Shown here: positions 35,469 through 44,782 of the stretch, one piece after another
Numbering within the stretch: the stretch's first letter is position 1
Layout of the letters: each line of letters starts with the position of its first letter
Source: Kluyvera sp047971185
GTDB taxonomy: Bacteria; Pseudomonadota; Gammaproteobacteria; Enterobacterales; Enterobacteriaceae
Assembly (NCBI RefSeq): GCF_047971185.1
Contig: NZ_JBKDZH010000032.1
Location: forward strand, 1-64,000
Direction: 5' to 3'
DNA length: 64,000 nucleotides
The notes under the pieces: model-generated
Told to the model about the DNA's origin: nothing
Databases searched by the model: none
Seen by the model: only the letters and a program-made list of their open reading frames with translations
Made by a program: the position numbers and the translations under genes

Positions 35469-35495
35469 ATAAGCGGAAATAAAGTTTCCGCTTAT
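35469..35495 (-). terminator. Terminator of the leftward monooxygenase gene
   Basis: A perfect 11-bp stem (ATAAGCGGAAA with TTTCCGCTTAT, loop TAAAG) is followed on the minus strand by a T-rich stretch (ATTTAATTTTTTAC). It lies nineteen bases past the monooxygenase stop. Confidence 0.85.
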
Positions 35496-35513
35496 TACCT
35501 ATATACAGTAATT

Positions 35514-36881
35514 TTATTTCCGCTCATTAATTTTCGCGGGATGATCGGTTGCAGGTTCAGCGCCACCATCAGGGAATAACCGTTGGCGCAACGTGGCGAC
35601 TTCGGTTGGGTTACCTAACAGACCACGCTGCTTCAGCGCGGGGATCACCCAGCGGGCAAAATCTTCAAAGCATCCTGGCGAAAGCCACTGCGCCAGATTG
35701 ATCCCGTCGGTGTCACTCTCCGCCAGCCAGCGTTCAAGCTGTGCGGCCACGCTGTCACCGCTGCCCACAAAGGTTTTTTGCCGCCCTAATCCCTGCTCGG
35801 GGTGGAAGACTTCACGCAGCGTTTTGCTCGGCTGCCCGTCCTCGCCGGTCACCATTTTCAGCAGCGAACGGTTAGAGTTAGTCTGCTGCCAGGCCAGCGG
35901 CGCATCCAGCGAATGACCGGAGAGGTCAACCCCGGTACTGGCCCCGTAGTGAATCAGCGCACCTTGTAAATCGTACCGTGCGCGCCGCTCGGCATAGCGC
36001 GCCTGCGCATCCTGTTCGCTCTCCCCGGTAATCACCGTCACCGCGCTGATAAACTTAATTGCCCCTGGGGCGCGGCCTAGCTCCGCCGCCCGCGCCTTAA
36101 TCGCCGCCACCTGTCGGCGCACGCCGCTGGCGTCCAGACCGGCGACAAACACCACTTCCGCATGCCTGGCCGCAAAATCAATGCCGCGCGGCGAACCGCC
36201 GGCCTGGAAAATGACCGGCGTGCGCTGCGGGCTGGGCTCAGAAAGATGGGCATCCGGCACCGAAAACCAGCGCCCGCGATGGTTGACCGCATGGACTTTC
36301 TGCGGGTCGCTATAGATCCCCGCCGCCTTATCGCGCTTCAGCGCCGCCCGCTCCCAGGAGCGTTGCCACAATTTATAGCTCACGGTCAGAAACTCATCGG
36401 CGCGATCGTAGCGCTCATCGTGATCCATCTGTTTATCCAGCCCGAGATTGCGCGCCGCGCTCTCCAGCTGCGAGGTCACCACATTCCACGCAATGCGCCC
36501 GTTAGTCAGATGATCGAGGGTGGTAAATTTGCGCGCCAGCAGGTACGGCTGCTCATAGGTGGTGGAGACCGTGATCCCAAATCCCAGCCGCTGAGTCTGT
36601 GCCGCCATGGCGGAAACCAGCAGCAGCGGGTCAATCAGCGGCGACTGGATCCCCTGCGCCAGTGACGCCGCCGGGCTGCCCTGCCAGCTATCAATCAGCC
36701 CCAGCGCATCGGCGATAAACAGGCAATCAAATCCGTTCTCTTCCAGCAGCCTCGCCAGCCCCACCCAGTATTCAATATCGGTGTAGCGATAGCTTTGGTC
36801 CTGCGGATCGCGCCACATGCCGTAGTTGATATGGGATACCGCCGCCATCGTAAACCCACTGAGAATTATATTATTGCGCAT
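35514..36881 (-). CDS. NtaA/SnaA/DszA-type flavin monooxygenase
   Basis: A 455-residue luciferase-like FMNH2-dependent monooxygenase of the NtaA/SnaA/DszA group (FDCLFIADALGLIDSW; YLLARKFTTLDHLTNGRIAWNVVTS; DHDERYDRADEF; VIFQAGGSPRG). Relatives oxidise nitrilotriacetate, methionine-like thioethers or dibenzothiophene sulfone. It is a paralogue of the enzyme at 42201-43607 and lies divergent from the ABC/monooxygenase operon, sharing a 233-bp control region. It needs a separate flavin reductase, not seen here. The start at 36881 has only a weak ribosome site. Confidence 0.85.
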   Translation of the reverse strand: MRNNIILSGFTMAAVSHINYGMWRDPQDQSYRYTDIEYWVGLARLLEENGFDCLFIADALGLIDSWQGSPAASLAQGIQSPLIDPLLLVSAMAAQTQRLGFGITVSTTYEQPYLLARKFTTLDHLTNGRIAWNVVTSQLESAARNLGLDKQMDHDERYDRADEFLTVSYKLWQRSWERAALKRDKAAGIYSDPQKVHAVNHRGRWFSVPDAHLSEPSPQRTPVIFQAGGSPRGIDFAARHAEVVFVAGLDASGVRRQVAAIKARAAELGRAPGAIKFISAVTVITGESEQDAQARYAERRARYDLQGALIHYGASTGVDLSGHSLDAPLAWQQTNSNRSLLKMVTGEDGQPSKTLREVFHPEQGLGRQKTFVGSGDSVAAQLERWLAESDTDGINLAQWLSPGCFEDFARWVIPALKQRGLLGNPTEVATLRQRLFPDGGAEPATDHPAKINERK

Positions 36882-37114
36882 AGTGTTTACCGGAATAAAA
36901 AGAACTGACCATAAATAAAACAATTTTTATCGACAATGATTAAATCCGGCAAACCAAAGCCAAAAACTGCAAATAAGAAAAGCAGAAAACAAAATCACAA
37001 ATGCGTATTTATGCTCTTTTTTATCCAGTGCTAGTATCGCCGTCAGACCTGATACGCCTACAAAAATCTCAGGCAACTAGTTAAAACACCTGCATTTGCA
37101 CATCGGACATCGCT

Positions 37115-38737
37115 ATGAAAAATGATAAATTTGCATCCGGGATATCATTATCTCGCCGTAAGCTATTACAGCTCACCGCCATTTCCACCACATTAATTAT
37201 GGGATTAGGATTACCCGGTTTATCATTTGCTGAAGATAGCGACGAAAAAGCCCGCTATGGCAAAACATTAATTATTGGCCAGGCGCTGGAGCCAACGCTT
37301 TACGATCCTAACCGTCAGTATTCTTACGAAACCTATCGGGTAGACAAGCATATTTACGAGTCGCTGGTAGCTGAAGATCTCTCGGTTCCGGCGGCGCAGG
37401 GAACGCCGCCTATCGTCCCTGGGCTGGCAACCCACTGGGAAGTCAGCGAGGACGCCACCGTCTACACCTTCCACCTGCGTGAAGGGGTAAAATTCCACGA
37501 CGGTACGCCGTTCGACGCCGAAGCGGTCCGCTTTAACGTGCGCCGCTTTACCGACCCACAGTTTGAATACTTCGACGCCCGCTCGCAGGCCACCATGGCT
37601 CAGGTTTATCGCGACCTGAAAGCGATTGAGGTTATCGACCCGCTGACCGTCCGCTACACCTTCAACCAGCCTTTCCCTGATTTCCTGCGCTTCCTGCCGC
37701 AGGGCAACTGGGTTTCCGGCATTTTCAGCCCGGCGGCGCTGAAAAAATGGGGCCAGGACGGCCTGGCGGAACACCCGACCGGCACCGGGCCGTACCGCTT
37801 TGTGCTGCGGGTTCGCAACGACCGCACCGAACTGGTACGTAACGACGACTGGTGGGGGAATAAACCGTATATGGAACGGCTGATCTTCCGCCCGATTCTC
37901 GACGGCAGCACCGGCGTCAGCGCGTTACAGTCCGGCCAGGTGGATATCCTGTCACGGACCCCGACCGACGCGGTCGACCTGCTCTCGCAGAGCGGCTACA
38001 CGGTGCATGACAGCACCGAAGCTAACCAGCTGTTCCTCGGTTGGAACTTTGCCAATAAATATACCCGCCAGCTGGCCGTGCGCCAGGCGGTGATCAAAGC
38101 CATCAACCGTGAAGAGCTGGTGAAGTCACTGCTGAACGGCCACGCGGTGGCGAGCTACAGCATTCTTAACCGCTCTAACGAAGCCTTCCTCGCCGAGCAG
38201 AAAGACTATACCTACGACCCGGAAGGGGCGAAAAAACTGCTGGCCGATGCGGGATACCAGCCCGGTGAAGTGAGCTTCACCATTATCACCTACGACCAGA
38301 ACCAGCCGGTTATCGAGTGGATCCAGCGCGATCTCAGCAAGGTGGGCATTACCGTGAAGGTGGTGTCGCAGGAGTGGATCACCTACAGCTCGCACCTGGC
38401 CAACCTCGCCGACGACACCGGCCTATTCACCATGGAATGGGGTCTGATCACCCCGCAATGGCTAAACGTGGCGTGGAAAAACTACGTGGTTTCACGCGGT
38501 AAAGGCGAAAAGGTCATTACCGACGTCGAACCGTTGATCGCCGAGGCCAGCGTCACCACCGACCGCCAGAAGGCGCTCACGCTGTGGCACCAGGTCAATC
38601 AGCAGTTCCAGCAGCAGGCGGCGTTCGTTCCGCTGCTTGAGCTAAACCGCGTGTTCACCTCGTCGCCTGCCGTACAGGGCTTTAACGTCCCGGCGCAAAA
38701 CTTCTACGACCTGACCCGCGTGTGGTTGAAGCCATGA
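37115..38737 (+). CDS. Peptide-type ABC receptor with Tat-like signal
   Basis: A 540-residue family 5 (DppA/OppA/GsiB) periplasmic receptor. The signal peptide has a twin-arginine-like SRRKLLQLTA followed by a hydrophobic stretch, so export by Tat is plausible, which is unusual for this family. The fold landmarks are DGTPFDAEAVRFNVRRF, HPTGTGPYRF and NYVVSRGKG. It heads the operon receptor-permease-permease-fused ATPase-two monooxygenases-flavoenzyme-acetyltransferase. ATGA links it to the first permease. Confidence 0.88.
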   Translation: MKNDKFASGISLSRRKLLQLTAISTTLIMGLGLPGLSFAEDSDEKARYGKTLIIGQALEPTLYDPNRQYSYETYRVDKHIYESLVAEDLSVPAAQGTPPIVPGLATHWEVSEDATVYTFHLREGVKFHDGTPFDAEAVRFNVRRFTDPQFEYFDARSQATMAQVYRDLKAIEVIDPLTVRYTFNQPFPDFLRFLPQGNWVSGIFSPAALKKWGQDGLAEHPTGTGPYRFVLRVRNDRTELVRNDDWWGNKPYMERLIFRPILDGSTGVSALQSGQVDILSRTPTDAVDLLSQSGYTVHDSTEANQLFLGWNFANKYTRQLAVRQAVIKAINREELVKSLLNGHAVASYSILNRSNEAFLAEQKDYTYDPEGAKKLLADAGYQPGEVSFTIITYDQNQPVIEWIQRDLSKVGITVKVVSQEWITYSSHLANLADDTGLFTMEWGLITPQWLNVAWKNYVVSRGKGEKVITDVEPLIAEASVTTDRQKALTLWHQVNQQFQQQAAFVPLLELNRVFTSSPAVQGFNVPAQNFYDLTRVWLKP

Positions 38738-39687
38738 TCCGCATCATACTGCTTCGCCTGGCGCAGGCCGTACCGCTGCTGTTTGTGATCTCGCTGCTGG
38801 TATTTCTGATTGCCAAGCTGGTGCCCGGTGACCCGATCGCTAACGCGCTGGCCGGGCAGCTCTCCACCGAGGCGATTGAGCAGATCCGTCACGTGTACGG
38901 GCTGGATAAACCGGCGGCGGTGCAGTACCTGATGTGGCTGAAAAATTTGTTCAGCGGCGACTGGGGCACGTCGCTGACGCTACGCGCACCGGTGGTGGAG
39001 GTCCTGAGCGGAGCCTTCGCCAACACCGCCATTCTGACCGGGGCGGCGGTTCTGCTGTGCGTGATCCCCGGCGTGGCGGTGGGCGCGATCTGCGGCCTGT
39101 GGCAGGGAACCCGACGTGACCGTCTGGTGATGCTGCTGGTCCAGCTCGGCCACAACATTCCCATCTTCTGGCTGGCGGTGTTTTTCATCTGGCTGTTTGC
39201 CATAAAGCTGCGCTGGTTCCCGGTCTCCGGCATGTATGACATGCGTGGCGACCGCGGGCTGGGCGACCTGCTGCACCATCTGTTTTTACCGGCGCTCTCC
39301 ACGGCGCTGATCTCAATGCTGATTCTCGCTCGTCAGGTACGTAACAGCGTGATTGGCATCATGAACGCTGACTACATCCGCACCTACCGGGCGCTGGGCT
39401 ACCCCACCTCACTGCTGCTATGGCGGCATCTTGGGCGCAATCTGCTGGCCCCGATTGTGAGCATCACCGGGCTGCAAATTGGCTACCTGCTGAGCGGCGT
39501 CATTTTTATTGAGAAAATCTTCGCCTGGCCCGGTATCGGCACCCAGCTGTACAACGCCGCTGCGGGCCAGGACTACCCCACCATCCAGACCGGGGTGATG
39601 TTAATCGCCGCCTGTTTCCTTGCCGTCAACCTGCTGAGCGACATCCTGCAGGACTGGCTGGATCCGCGCCACGAAGGAGCCCGTTAA
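38734..39687 (+). CDS. Peptide-type ABC permease (DppB-like)
   Basis: A 317-residue permease of the DppB/OppB family: six helices, RDRLVMLLVQLGHNIPIFWLAVF and the ATPase-docking loop YIRTYRALGYPTSLLLWRHLGRN. The ATG at 38734 overlaps the receptor stop as ATGA; GTG at 38722 is also open. Confidence 0.9.
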   Translation: MIRIILLRLAQAVPLLFVISLLVFLIAKLVPGDPIANALAGQLSTEAIEQIRHVYGLDKPAAVQYLMWLKNLFSGDWGTSLTLRAPVVEVLSGAFANTAILTGAAVLLCVIPGVAVGAICGLWQGTRRDRLVMLLVQLGHNIPIFWLAVFFIWLFAIKLRWFPVSGMYDMRGDRGLGDLLHHLFLPALSTALISMLILARQVRNSVIGIMNADYIRTYRALGYPTSLLLWRHLGRNLLAPIVSITGLQIGYLLSGVIFIEKIFAWPGIGTQLYNAAAGQDYPTIQTGVMLIAACFLAVNLLSDILQDWLDPRHEGAR

Positions 39688-39689
39688 CC

Positions 39690-40526
39690 ATGACCCCTAC
39701 CCTGTTCCTGCGTCGGCTCTCCCGACACGGGCTGGCGCTGCTCGGCCTGCTGATTCTGCTCTGCGCGCTGCTGGTCTCGCTGCTGGCCCCATGGCTGTCA
39801 CCGTACGACCCGCTCGCCGCCTTCGATGGCCTGCGTCTGGCACCGCCGGGCACGCCGGGCCATCTGCTGGGCCTCGACAATCAGGGGCGTGACGTGCTGA
39901 GCCGCATCATCTGGGGCGGACGCAGCCTGCTCGCCGCCTCCGTGCTGCCGATTATCTTTGCCGCGCTGGTCAGCCTGGCGCTCGGCATGCTGGCTGGCTT
40001 TCGCGCCTCGGCCTTTTCCGAGCTGATTATGCGCAGCATGGACATGCTGTTCGCTTTCCCGATGGTGCTGCTGGCCATCGGCCTGTCGGCGGTGCTGGGC
40101 AGCGGCTATCCCACGCTCATTATTACCCTGATTTGCAGCGTCATCCCCTACCTCACCCGCGTGGTTTACCGCGATACCCGCACCGAGGTGGCGAAAGAGT
40201 ATGTCGAAGCGCTGCGCGCCCAGGGGGCGTCGACTGCCGACATCCTGTTCCGCGAAATTATGCCCAACGTCGCCACGCCGCTTCTGGTTTACACCACCTC
40301 GCTGCTCGGCGGCATGGTGGTGTTCCTCGCCGGCCTGAGTTTTCTTGGCCTTGGCGTACAGCCACCCCAGGCGGATTGGGGACGCATGGTGGGTGAAGGC
40401 GCGCAGATGATGATCCTCGGTGCGCCGCATGTGGCCACCGCCCCGGCGGTGGCGATCGTTGTGCTGTCGCTGGCGTTTAACTGGCTGGGAGACGGCTTGC
40501 GCGATCTCCTTGACCCTTACCAATAA
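39690..40526 (+). CDS. Peptide-type ABC permease (DppC-like)
   Basis: A 278-residue DppC/OppC-family permease with an N-terminal cytoplasmic segment, LGLDNQGRDVLSRIIWGGRSLL and coupling loop KEYVEALRAQGASTADILFREIMPN. It starts two bases after the DppB-like gene and pairs with it. Confidence 0.9.
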   Translation: MTPTLFLRRLSRHGLALLGLLILLCALLVSLLAPWLSPYDPLAAFDGLRLAPPGTPGHLLGLDNQGRDVLSRIIWGGRSLLAASVLPIIFAALVSLALGMLAGFRASAFSELIMRSMDMLFAFPMVLLAIGLSAVLGSGYPTLIITLICSVIPYLTRVVYRDTRTEVAKEYVEALRAQGASTADILFREIMPNVATPLLVYTTSLLGGMVVFLAGLSFLGLGVQPPQADWGRMVGEGAQMMILGAPHVATAPAVAIVVLSLAFNWLGDGLRDLLDPYQ

Positions 40527-40538
40527 GGAGCGGCAACC

Positions 40539-42179
40539 ATGACCCTGCTGCACATTGCCCACCTTAACGTGCTTTTCCACCGTCAGAACGTGCAGGCGGT
40601 GAACGATGTTTCCCTGACCATTGCGCCCGGCGAAGTACTGGCGCTGGCGGGTGAATCCGGCTCCGGTAAAAGCGTGACCGCCGCCGCCATTCTCGGCCTG
40701 TTACGCGCAGACCAGGTGACGGTTAGCGGCAGCATCACCTTCGACGGCCAGCCGCTGCTGCACCAGTCTACGGCACAGCTTAACCGCCTACGCGGCCACG
40801 ATATCGCGATGGTATTTCAGAACTCACTCTCCACCCTCGATCCCTCATGGCGGGTGGGTAAACAGCTACAGCACAACCTGCGCCGCCTGCACCCGGCGCT
40901 GGGGCGACGCGCCCTGCGCGAAGAGGCGATCGCGTGGCTGGCGCGCATGAAGATTCGTCAGCCTGAGCAGGTGATGGCGCTGTTCCCGCATCAACTCTCC
41001 GGCGGAATGCGCCAGCGTATTCTGATTGCGCTCGCCGCCATGTGCCGCCCGCGACTGCTGATTGCCGACGAGCCCACCACCGCGCTTGATGCCACCGTCC
41101 AGCGCGAGGTGCTGCAGTTGCTCAAAGAGCTGTGCCAGCAGCAGCAGATGGCGCTGTTGATCATTACGCACGATTTCGGCGTGGTGGCGGCATTAAGCGA
41201 CCGCGTTGCGGTGATGCAGCATGGGCGCATCATTGAGCAGGCTGCCACATCAGAACTTATTGCCGCACCGCAGCATCCCTATACCCAATCGCTGCTGGCG
41301 GCGGTGCCGTGGCCGAATATCTCTCCGGTCGCCGCTCGCCTCGTTGACGGCGCGCCGCTGCTGCAAACCCGCGCGCTGGGCAAAGATTTCTGGCGGCGCG
41401 AAGCGCAGGGCTGGTGGCCAAAAAAGGTGCCGGTGACGGTGGTCAACAACGTCAACCTGCGCATTCAACGTGGGGAGATTGTCGGCATTATCGGCGAGTC
41501 CGGCTCCGGAAAATCAACCCTCGCGCGGCTGTTGGCGCAGTTGATCCCGGCCGATCGCGGCGAGATGCAGTTTGCGGGTGAACCGGTGCAAACGGCAGAT
41601 CCCCAGCGTGTCGCCGCCCTGCGCCGGCAGCTCCAGTGTGTATTCCAGGATAGCCTGGCCTCATTCAACCCGCGCCTGACGCTGGAAGAGCAGTTGGTCC
41701 GCCCACAGTTTCGCCTCGGCACCGCCACGCAGCGCCCGCAGGCAGTGGCTCGCGCCCAGGCGCTGTTTGGCGAAGTGGGGCTGGACGTCGCCCTGCTGCA
41801 ACGTTATCCCCACCAGCTCTCCGGCGGCCAACGCCAGCGCGCCAATATTGCCCGCGCGCTGGCGGTGAATCCGCATTTTCTGCTGCTCGACGAACCCACC
41901 TCGGCGCTGGATCTCACGGTGCAGGCGCAGGTGATGACCCTGCTCACCCGTATGCATCAACAGCACGCCCTGACCTGTCTGTTCATCAGCCACAACCTGG
42001 CACTGGTGGCGCAGTTTTGCCAGCGCATTGTGGTGATGGCCCACGGCGAAGTCGTTGACGATTTCCCTCGCCACGCGCTGTACGCCACCGAGCGTCATCC
42101 GCTCACCCGGCAGTTGCTGGCCGCCAATTATCTGCTGCCACCGGGCGAGACAGAGACGGCCTTAAAACGATTTGCCTGA
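40539..42179 (+). CDS. Fused double ABC ATPase (DppDF/GsiA-like)
   Basis: A 546-residue protein with two complete nucleotide-binding domains. Domain one: GESGSGKSV, LSGGMRQRILIALAAM, LLIADEPTTALD. Domain two from about residue 275: GESGSGKST, LSGGQRQRANIARALA, LLLDEPTSALD. The fused form resembles GsiA, the glutathione importer ATPase, and serves the preceding two permeases. AAGGAG precedes the start. Confidence 0.92.
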   Translation: MTLLHIAHLNVLFHRQNVQAVNDVSLTIAPGEVLALAGESGSGKSVTAAAILGLLRADQVTVSGSITFDGQPLLHQSTAQLNRLRGHDIAMVFQNSLSTLDPSWRVGKQLQHNLRRLHPALGRRALREEAIAWLARMKIRQPEQVMALFPHQLSGGMRQRILIALAAMCRPRLLIADEPTTALDATVQREVLQLLKELCQQQQMALLIITHDFGVVAALSDRVAVMQHGRIIEQAATSELIAAPQHPYTQSLLAAVPWPNISPVAARLVDGAPLLQTRALGKDFWRREAQGWWPKKVPVTVVNNVNLRIQRGEIVGIIGESGSGKSTLARLLAQLIPADRGEMQFAGEPVQTADPQRVAALRRQLQCVFQDSLASFNPRLTLEEQLVRPQFRLGTATQRPQAVARAQALFGEVGLDVALLQRYPHQLSGGQRQRANIARALAVNPHFLLLDEPTSALDLTVQAQVMTLLTRMHQQHALTCLFISHNLALVAQFCQRIVVMAHGEVVDDFPRHALYATERHPLTRQLLAANYLLPPGETETALKRFA

Positions 42180-42200
42180 CCAGTTTAATAAGGACATACC

Positions 42201-43607
42201 ATGACAACCGCGAAAAAACAACTGTTATTCAATGGCTTTATGATGAACGTCGTCGGCCACGTCTCTGCCGGGCTGTGGCGACACCCCGACGACCGCGCCA
42301 GCGAGTACACCACGCTCGACTACTGGCTGCACATTGCTCACCTGCTGGATGACGCGGGTTTCGACGCGATGTTTATCGCCGACGCGCTGGGGCAGATAGA
42401 CGTCTACCAGGGCAAGCCGGACGCCGCGCTGCGAACCGCCGCGCAGTCGCCGGTCAACGACCCGCTGCTGCTGGTCTCGGCGATGGCCGCCGCCACCCGT
42501 CAGCTCGGTTTTGGCATTACCGTCTCCACCACCTACGAACATCCTTACCTGCTGGCGCGCAAGTTCACCACTCTCGATCACCTGACCAAAGGCCGGATAG
42601 CGTGGAATATCGTAACCTCAGTGCTGGAGTCCGCCGCACGGAACCTCGGGCTGGAAAAACAGATGGACCACGACGAACGCTACGAGCGGGCGCAGGAGTT
42701 TCTGGAGGTGACCTACAAACTGTGGGAAGGCTCATGGGAAGACGATGCGGTACGACGCGACCGTGAGGCGGGCGTGTATACCGACCCGGCCAAAGTTCAC
42801 CCGATTCGCCATCAGGGACGCTGGTTTACCGTGCCGGATGCCCACTTGGCCGAGCCCAGCCCGCAGCGCACGCCAGTGCTGTTCCAGGCCGGCACCTCGG
42901 ATCGCGGACGTCTGTTCGCCGTGCAGAACGCCGAAGTGGTGTTCCTTGGCGGCACCACGCCGCAGTCCATTGCGCAGAATATCGACAAAATTCGCACCCA
43001 GGCGCATGAGCAGGGCCGTGCCGCCGACGCGATTCGTTTTATCACCGCCATCAGCGTGGTGGTGGATGAAGACGACGCCAAAGCCCACGCCAAATTCCAG
43101 GACTATCTCAGCTACGCCAGCCAGGAGGCGGCGCTGGCGCTGTTCTCCGCGTGGACCGGAGTGGACTGGTCCGGCTGGTCGCTGGATGCGCCGCTCAAAT
43201 ACATCGAAACCAATGCCAGCCGTTCGGCGCTGACCGGGCTGACGCGCATTGATGCCGAGCGCCAGTGGACGGTCGGTGATATCAGCAATTACATCGGCAT
43301 TGGCGGCATTCATCCGACGCTGGTGGGCAGCCCGCAGAGCGTCGCCGACCAGTTAGAAGCCTTCGCCGACGCCTCCGGCGTGGACGGCTTCAACCTCGCC
43401 TACGCCATCAGCCCCGGCAGCTTTGAAGATTTTGTCCGCTGGGTGGTGCCGGAGCTGCAGGCGCGAGGCCGCATGCGCCGCGCCGATGGGTCATCCCTGA
43501 CCCTGCGCGAACGCCTGCAGGGCAACGGGCAACGGCGGCTGCGTGACGATCACCCCGGCACGCGTTTCCGCCAGCTGAGCGAGAGCTATATCCAGGAGGC
43601 GCCATGA
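42201..43607 (+). CDS. NtaA/SnaA/DszA-type flavin monooxygenase
   Basis: A 468-residue luciferase-like FMN monooxygenase closely related to the leftward enzyme at 35514-36881 (FDAMFIADALGQIDVYQG, YLLARKFTTLDHLTKGRIAWNIVTS, DHDERYERAQEF). Two paralogues around one transporter suggest two related substrates or successive steps. It overlaps the SsuD-like gene by ATGA. Confidence 0.86.
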   Translation: MTTAKKQLLFNGFMMNVVGHVSAGLWRHPDDRASEYTTLDYWLHIAHLLDDAGFDAMFIADALGQIDVYQGKPDAALRTAAQSPVNDPLLLVSAMAAATRQLGFGITVSTTYEHPYLLARKFTTLDHLTKGRIAWNIVTSVLESAARNLGLEKQMDHDERYERAQEFLEVTYKLWEGSWEDDAVRRDREAGVYTDPAKVHPIRHQGRWFTVPDAHLAEPSPQRTPVLFQAGTSDRGRLFAVQNAEVVFLGGTTPQSIAQNIDKIRTQAHEQGRAADAIRFITAISVVVDEDDAKAHAKFQDYLSYASQEAALALFSAWTGVDWSGWSLDAPLKYIETNASRSALTGLTRIDAERQWTVGDISNYIGIGGIHPTLVGSPQSVADQLEAFADASGVDGFNLAYAISPGSFEDFVRWVVPELQARGRMRRADGSSLTLRERLQGNGQRRLRDDHPGTRFRQLSESYIQEAP

Positions 43608-44755
43608 GCATTCATCTGCACTGGTATCTGCCGACCAACGGCGACAGCCGGGGGATCGTCGGCGCGGGCGACGACTCCCAGCACATCAGCGGCATCGGCG
43701 GGCAGTTCCGCCCCGCAACGCTCGATTATCTGGTGGATATCGCCCGCAGCGCCGAACGTCTGGGCTTTGAGGGCGTGTTGACGCCGACCGGCAGCTGGTG
43801 CGAAGACGCGTGGCTCAGCACCATGGCCATCAGCCAGCACACCGAACGGCTGAAATTTATCGTCGCCTTCCGCCCGGGCTTTATTTCACCGACGTTGGCG
43901 GCCCATCAGGCCGCCAGCTTCCAGCGGCTGACCGAGGGACGGCTGATGATCAATATCGTCACCGGCGGCGATCCGGTTGAGCAACGTCGCTACGGCGACC
44001 GACTGGATCACGATCAACGTTACGCCCGCAGCAGCGAGTTTATTGCCGCGTTTAAAGGCGTCAGCCACGCCAGAAATAGCGGCCAGCCGTTCGATTTTCA
44101 CGGCGAGCACTATCAGCTGGAGCAGGCCACCCTACTGCCGTCGCCGTGGCCCGTGCCGCCGGTGTTCTTTGGCGGTTCCAGCCCAGCGGCCCAGCAGGTC
44201 GCCGCCGCACAGGCCGACACCTGGATTAGCTGGGGCGAGCCGCCGGAGCAGGTCGCGCCGCAGCTGGAAACCGTGCGCGCGCTGGCTGCCGCCCAGGGAC
44301 GTACGCCCTCCTTCGGCATTCGCTTTCACGTCATCAGCCGCGATACCGAGGAGGAGGCCTGGCGCGAGGCCGCACGCCTGCTCAACGGCATTACACCGGA
44401 ACGCATCCACAGCGCCCAGTCGCTGCTGGGACGCACCGAATCGATCGGGCAAAAGCGCATGAGCGCGCTGCTGGAGAATATTCAGGCCGAGCAGGTCAAT
44501 CCGGAAAACGTACGTCTGCTGGAGGTCGCCCCCCATATCTGGAGCGGCTACGCGCTGGTACGCGGCGGCGTGGGAACCGCCATCGTCGGCAGCCATCAGC
44601 AGGTGGCGGAGAAAATCCAGGCCTTCCACGCGCTGGGCATCGAGCACTTTATTTTATCCGGCCAGCCGCATCTTGAAGAGGCTTACTGGTTCGCCGAGGG
44701 CGCAGGCGCCCTGCTTCGCCGCAGCGGACTGCTGCATTCATCACATCAACCATAA
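43604..44755 (+). CDS. SsuD-like alkanesulfonate monooxygenase
   Basis: A 383-residue luciferase-like monooxygenase similar in layout to SsuD: WYLPTNGDSRG, GVLTPTGSWCEDAW (the conserved active-site Cys segment), RPGFISPTLAAHQAA, NIVTGGDP, WGEPPEQV and FILSGQPHLEEAYW. SsuD frees sulfite from alkanesulfonates with FMNH2 and O2. It is translationally coupled to the preceding monooxygenase. Confidence 0.87.
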   Translation: MSIHLHWYLPTNGDSRGIVGAGDDSQHISGIGGQFRPATLDYLVDIARSAERLGFEGVLTPTGSWCEDAWLSTMAISQHTERLKFIVAFRPGFISPTLAAHQAASFQRLTEGRLMINIVTGGDPVEQRRYGDRLDHDQRYARSSEFIAAFKGVSHARNSGQPFDFHGEHYQLEQATLLPSPWPVPPVFFGGSSPAAQQVAAAQADTWISWGEPPEQVAPQLETVRALAAAQGRTPSFGIRFHVISRDTEEEAWREAARLLNGITPERIHSAQSLLGRTESIGQKRMSALLENIQAEQVNPENVRLLEVAPHIWSGYALVRGGVGTAIVGSHQQVAEKIQAFHALGIEHFILSGQPHLEEAYWFAEGAGALLRRSGLLHSSHQP

Positions 44756-44782
44756 AAAAACATCGCACCTAAGAGAGGAACT

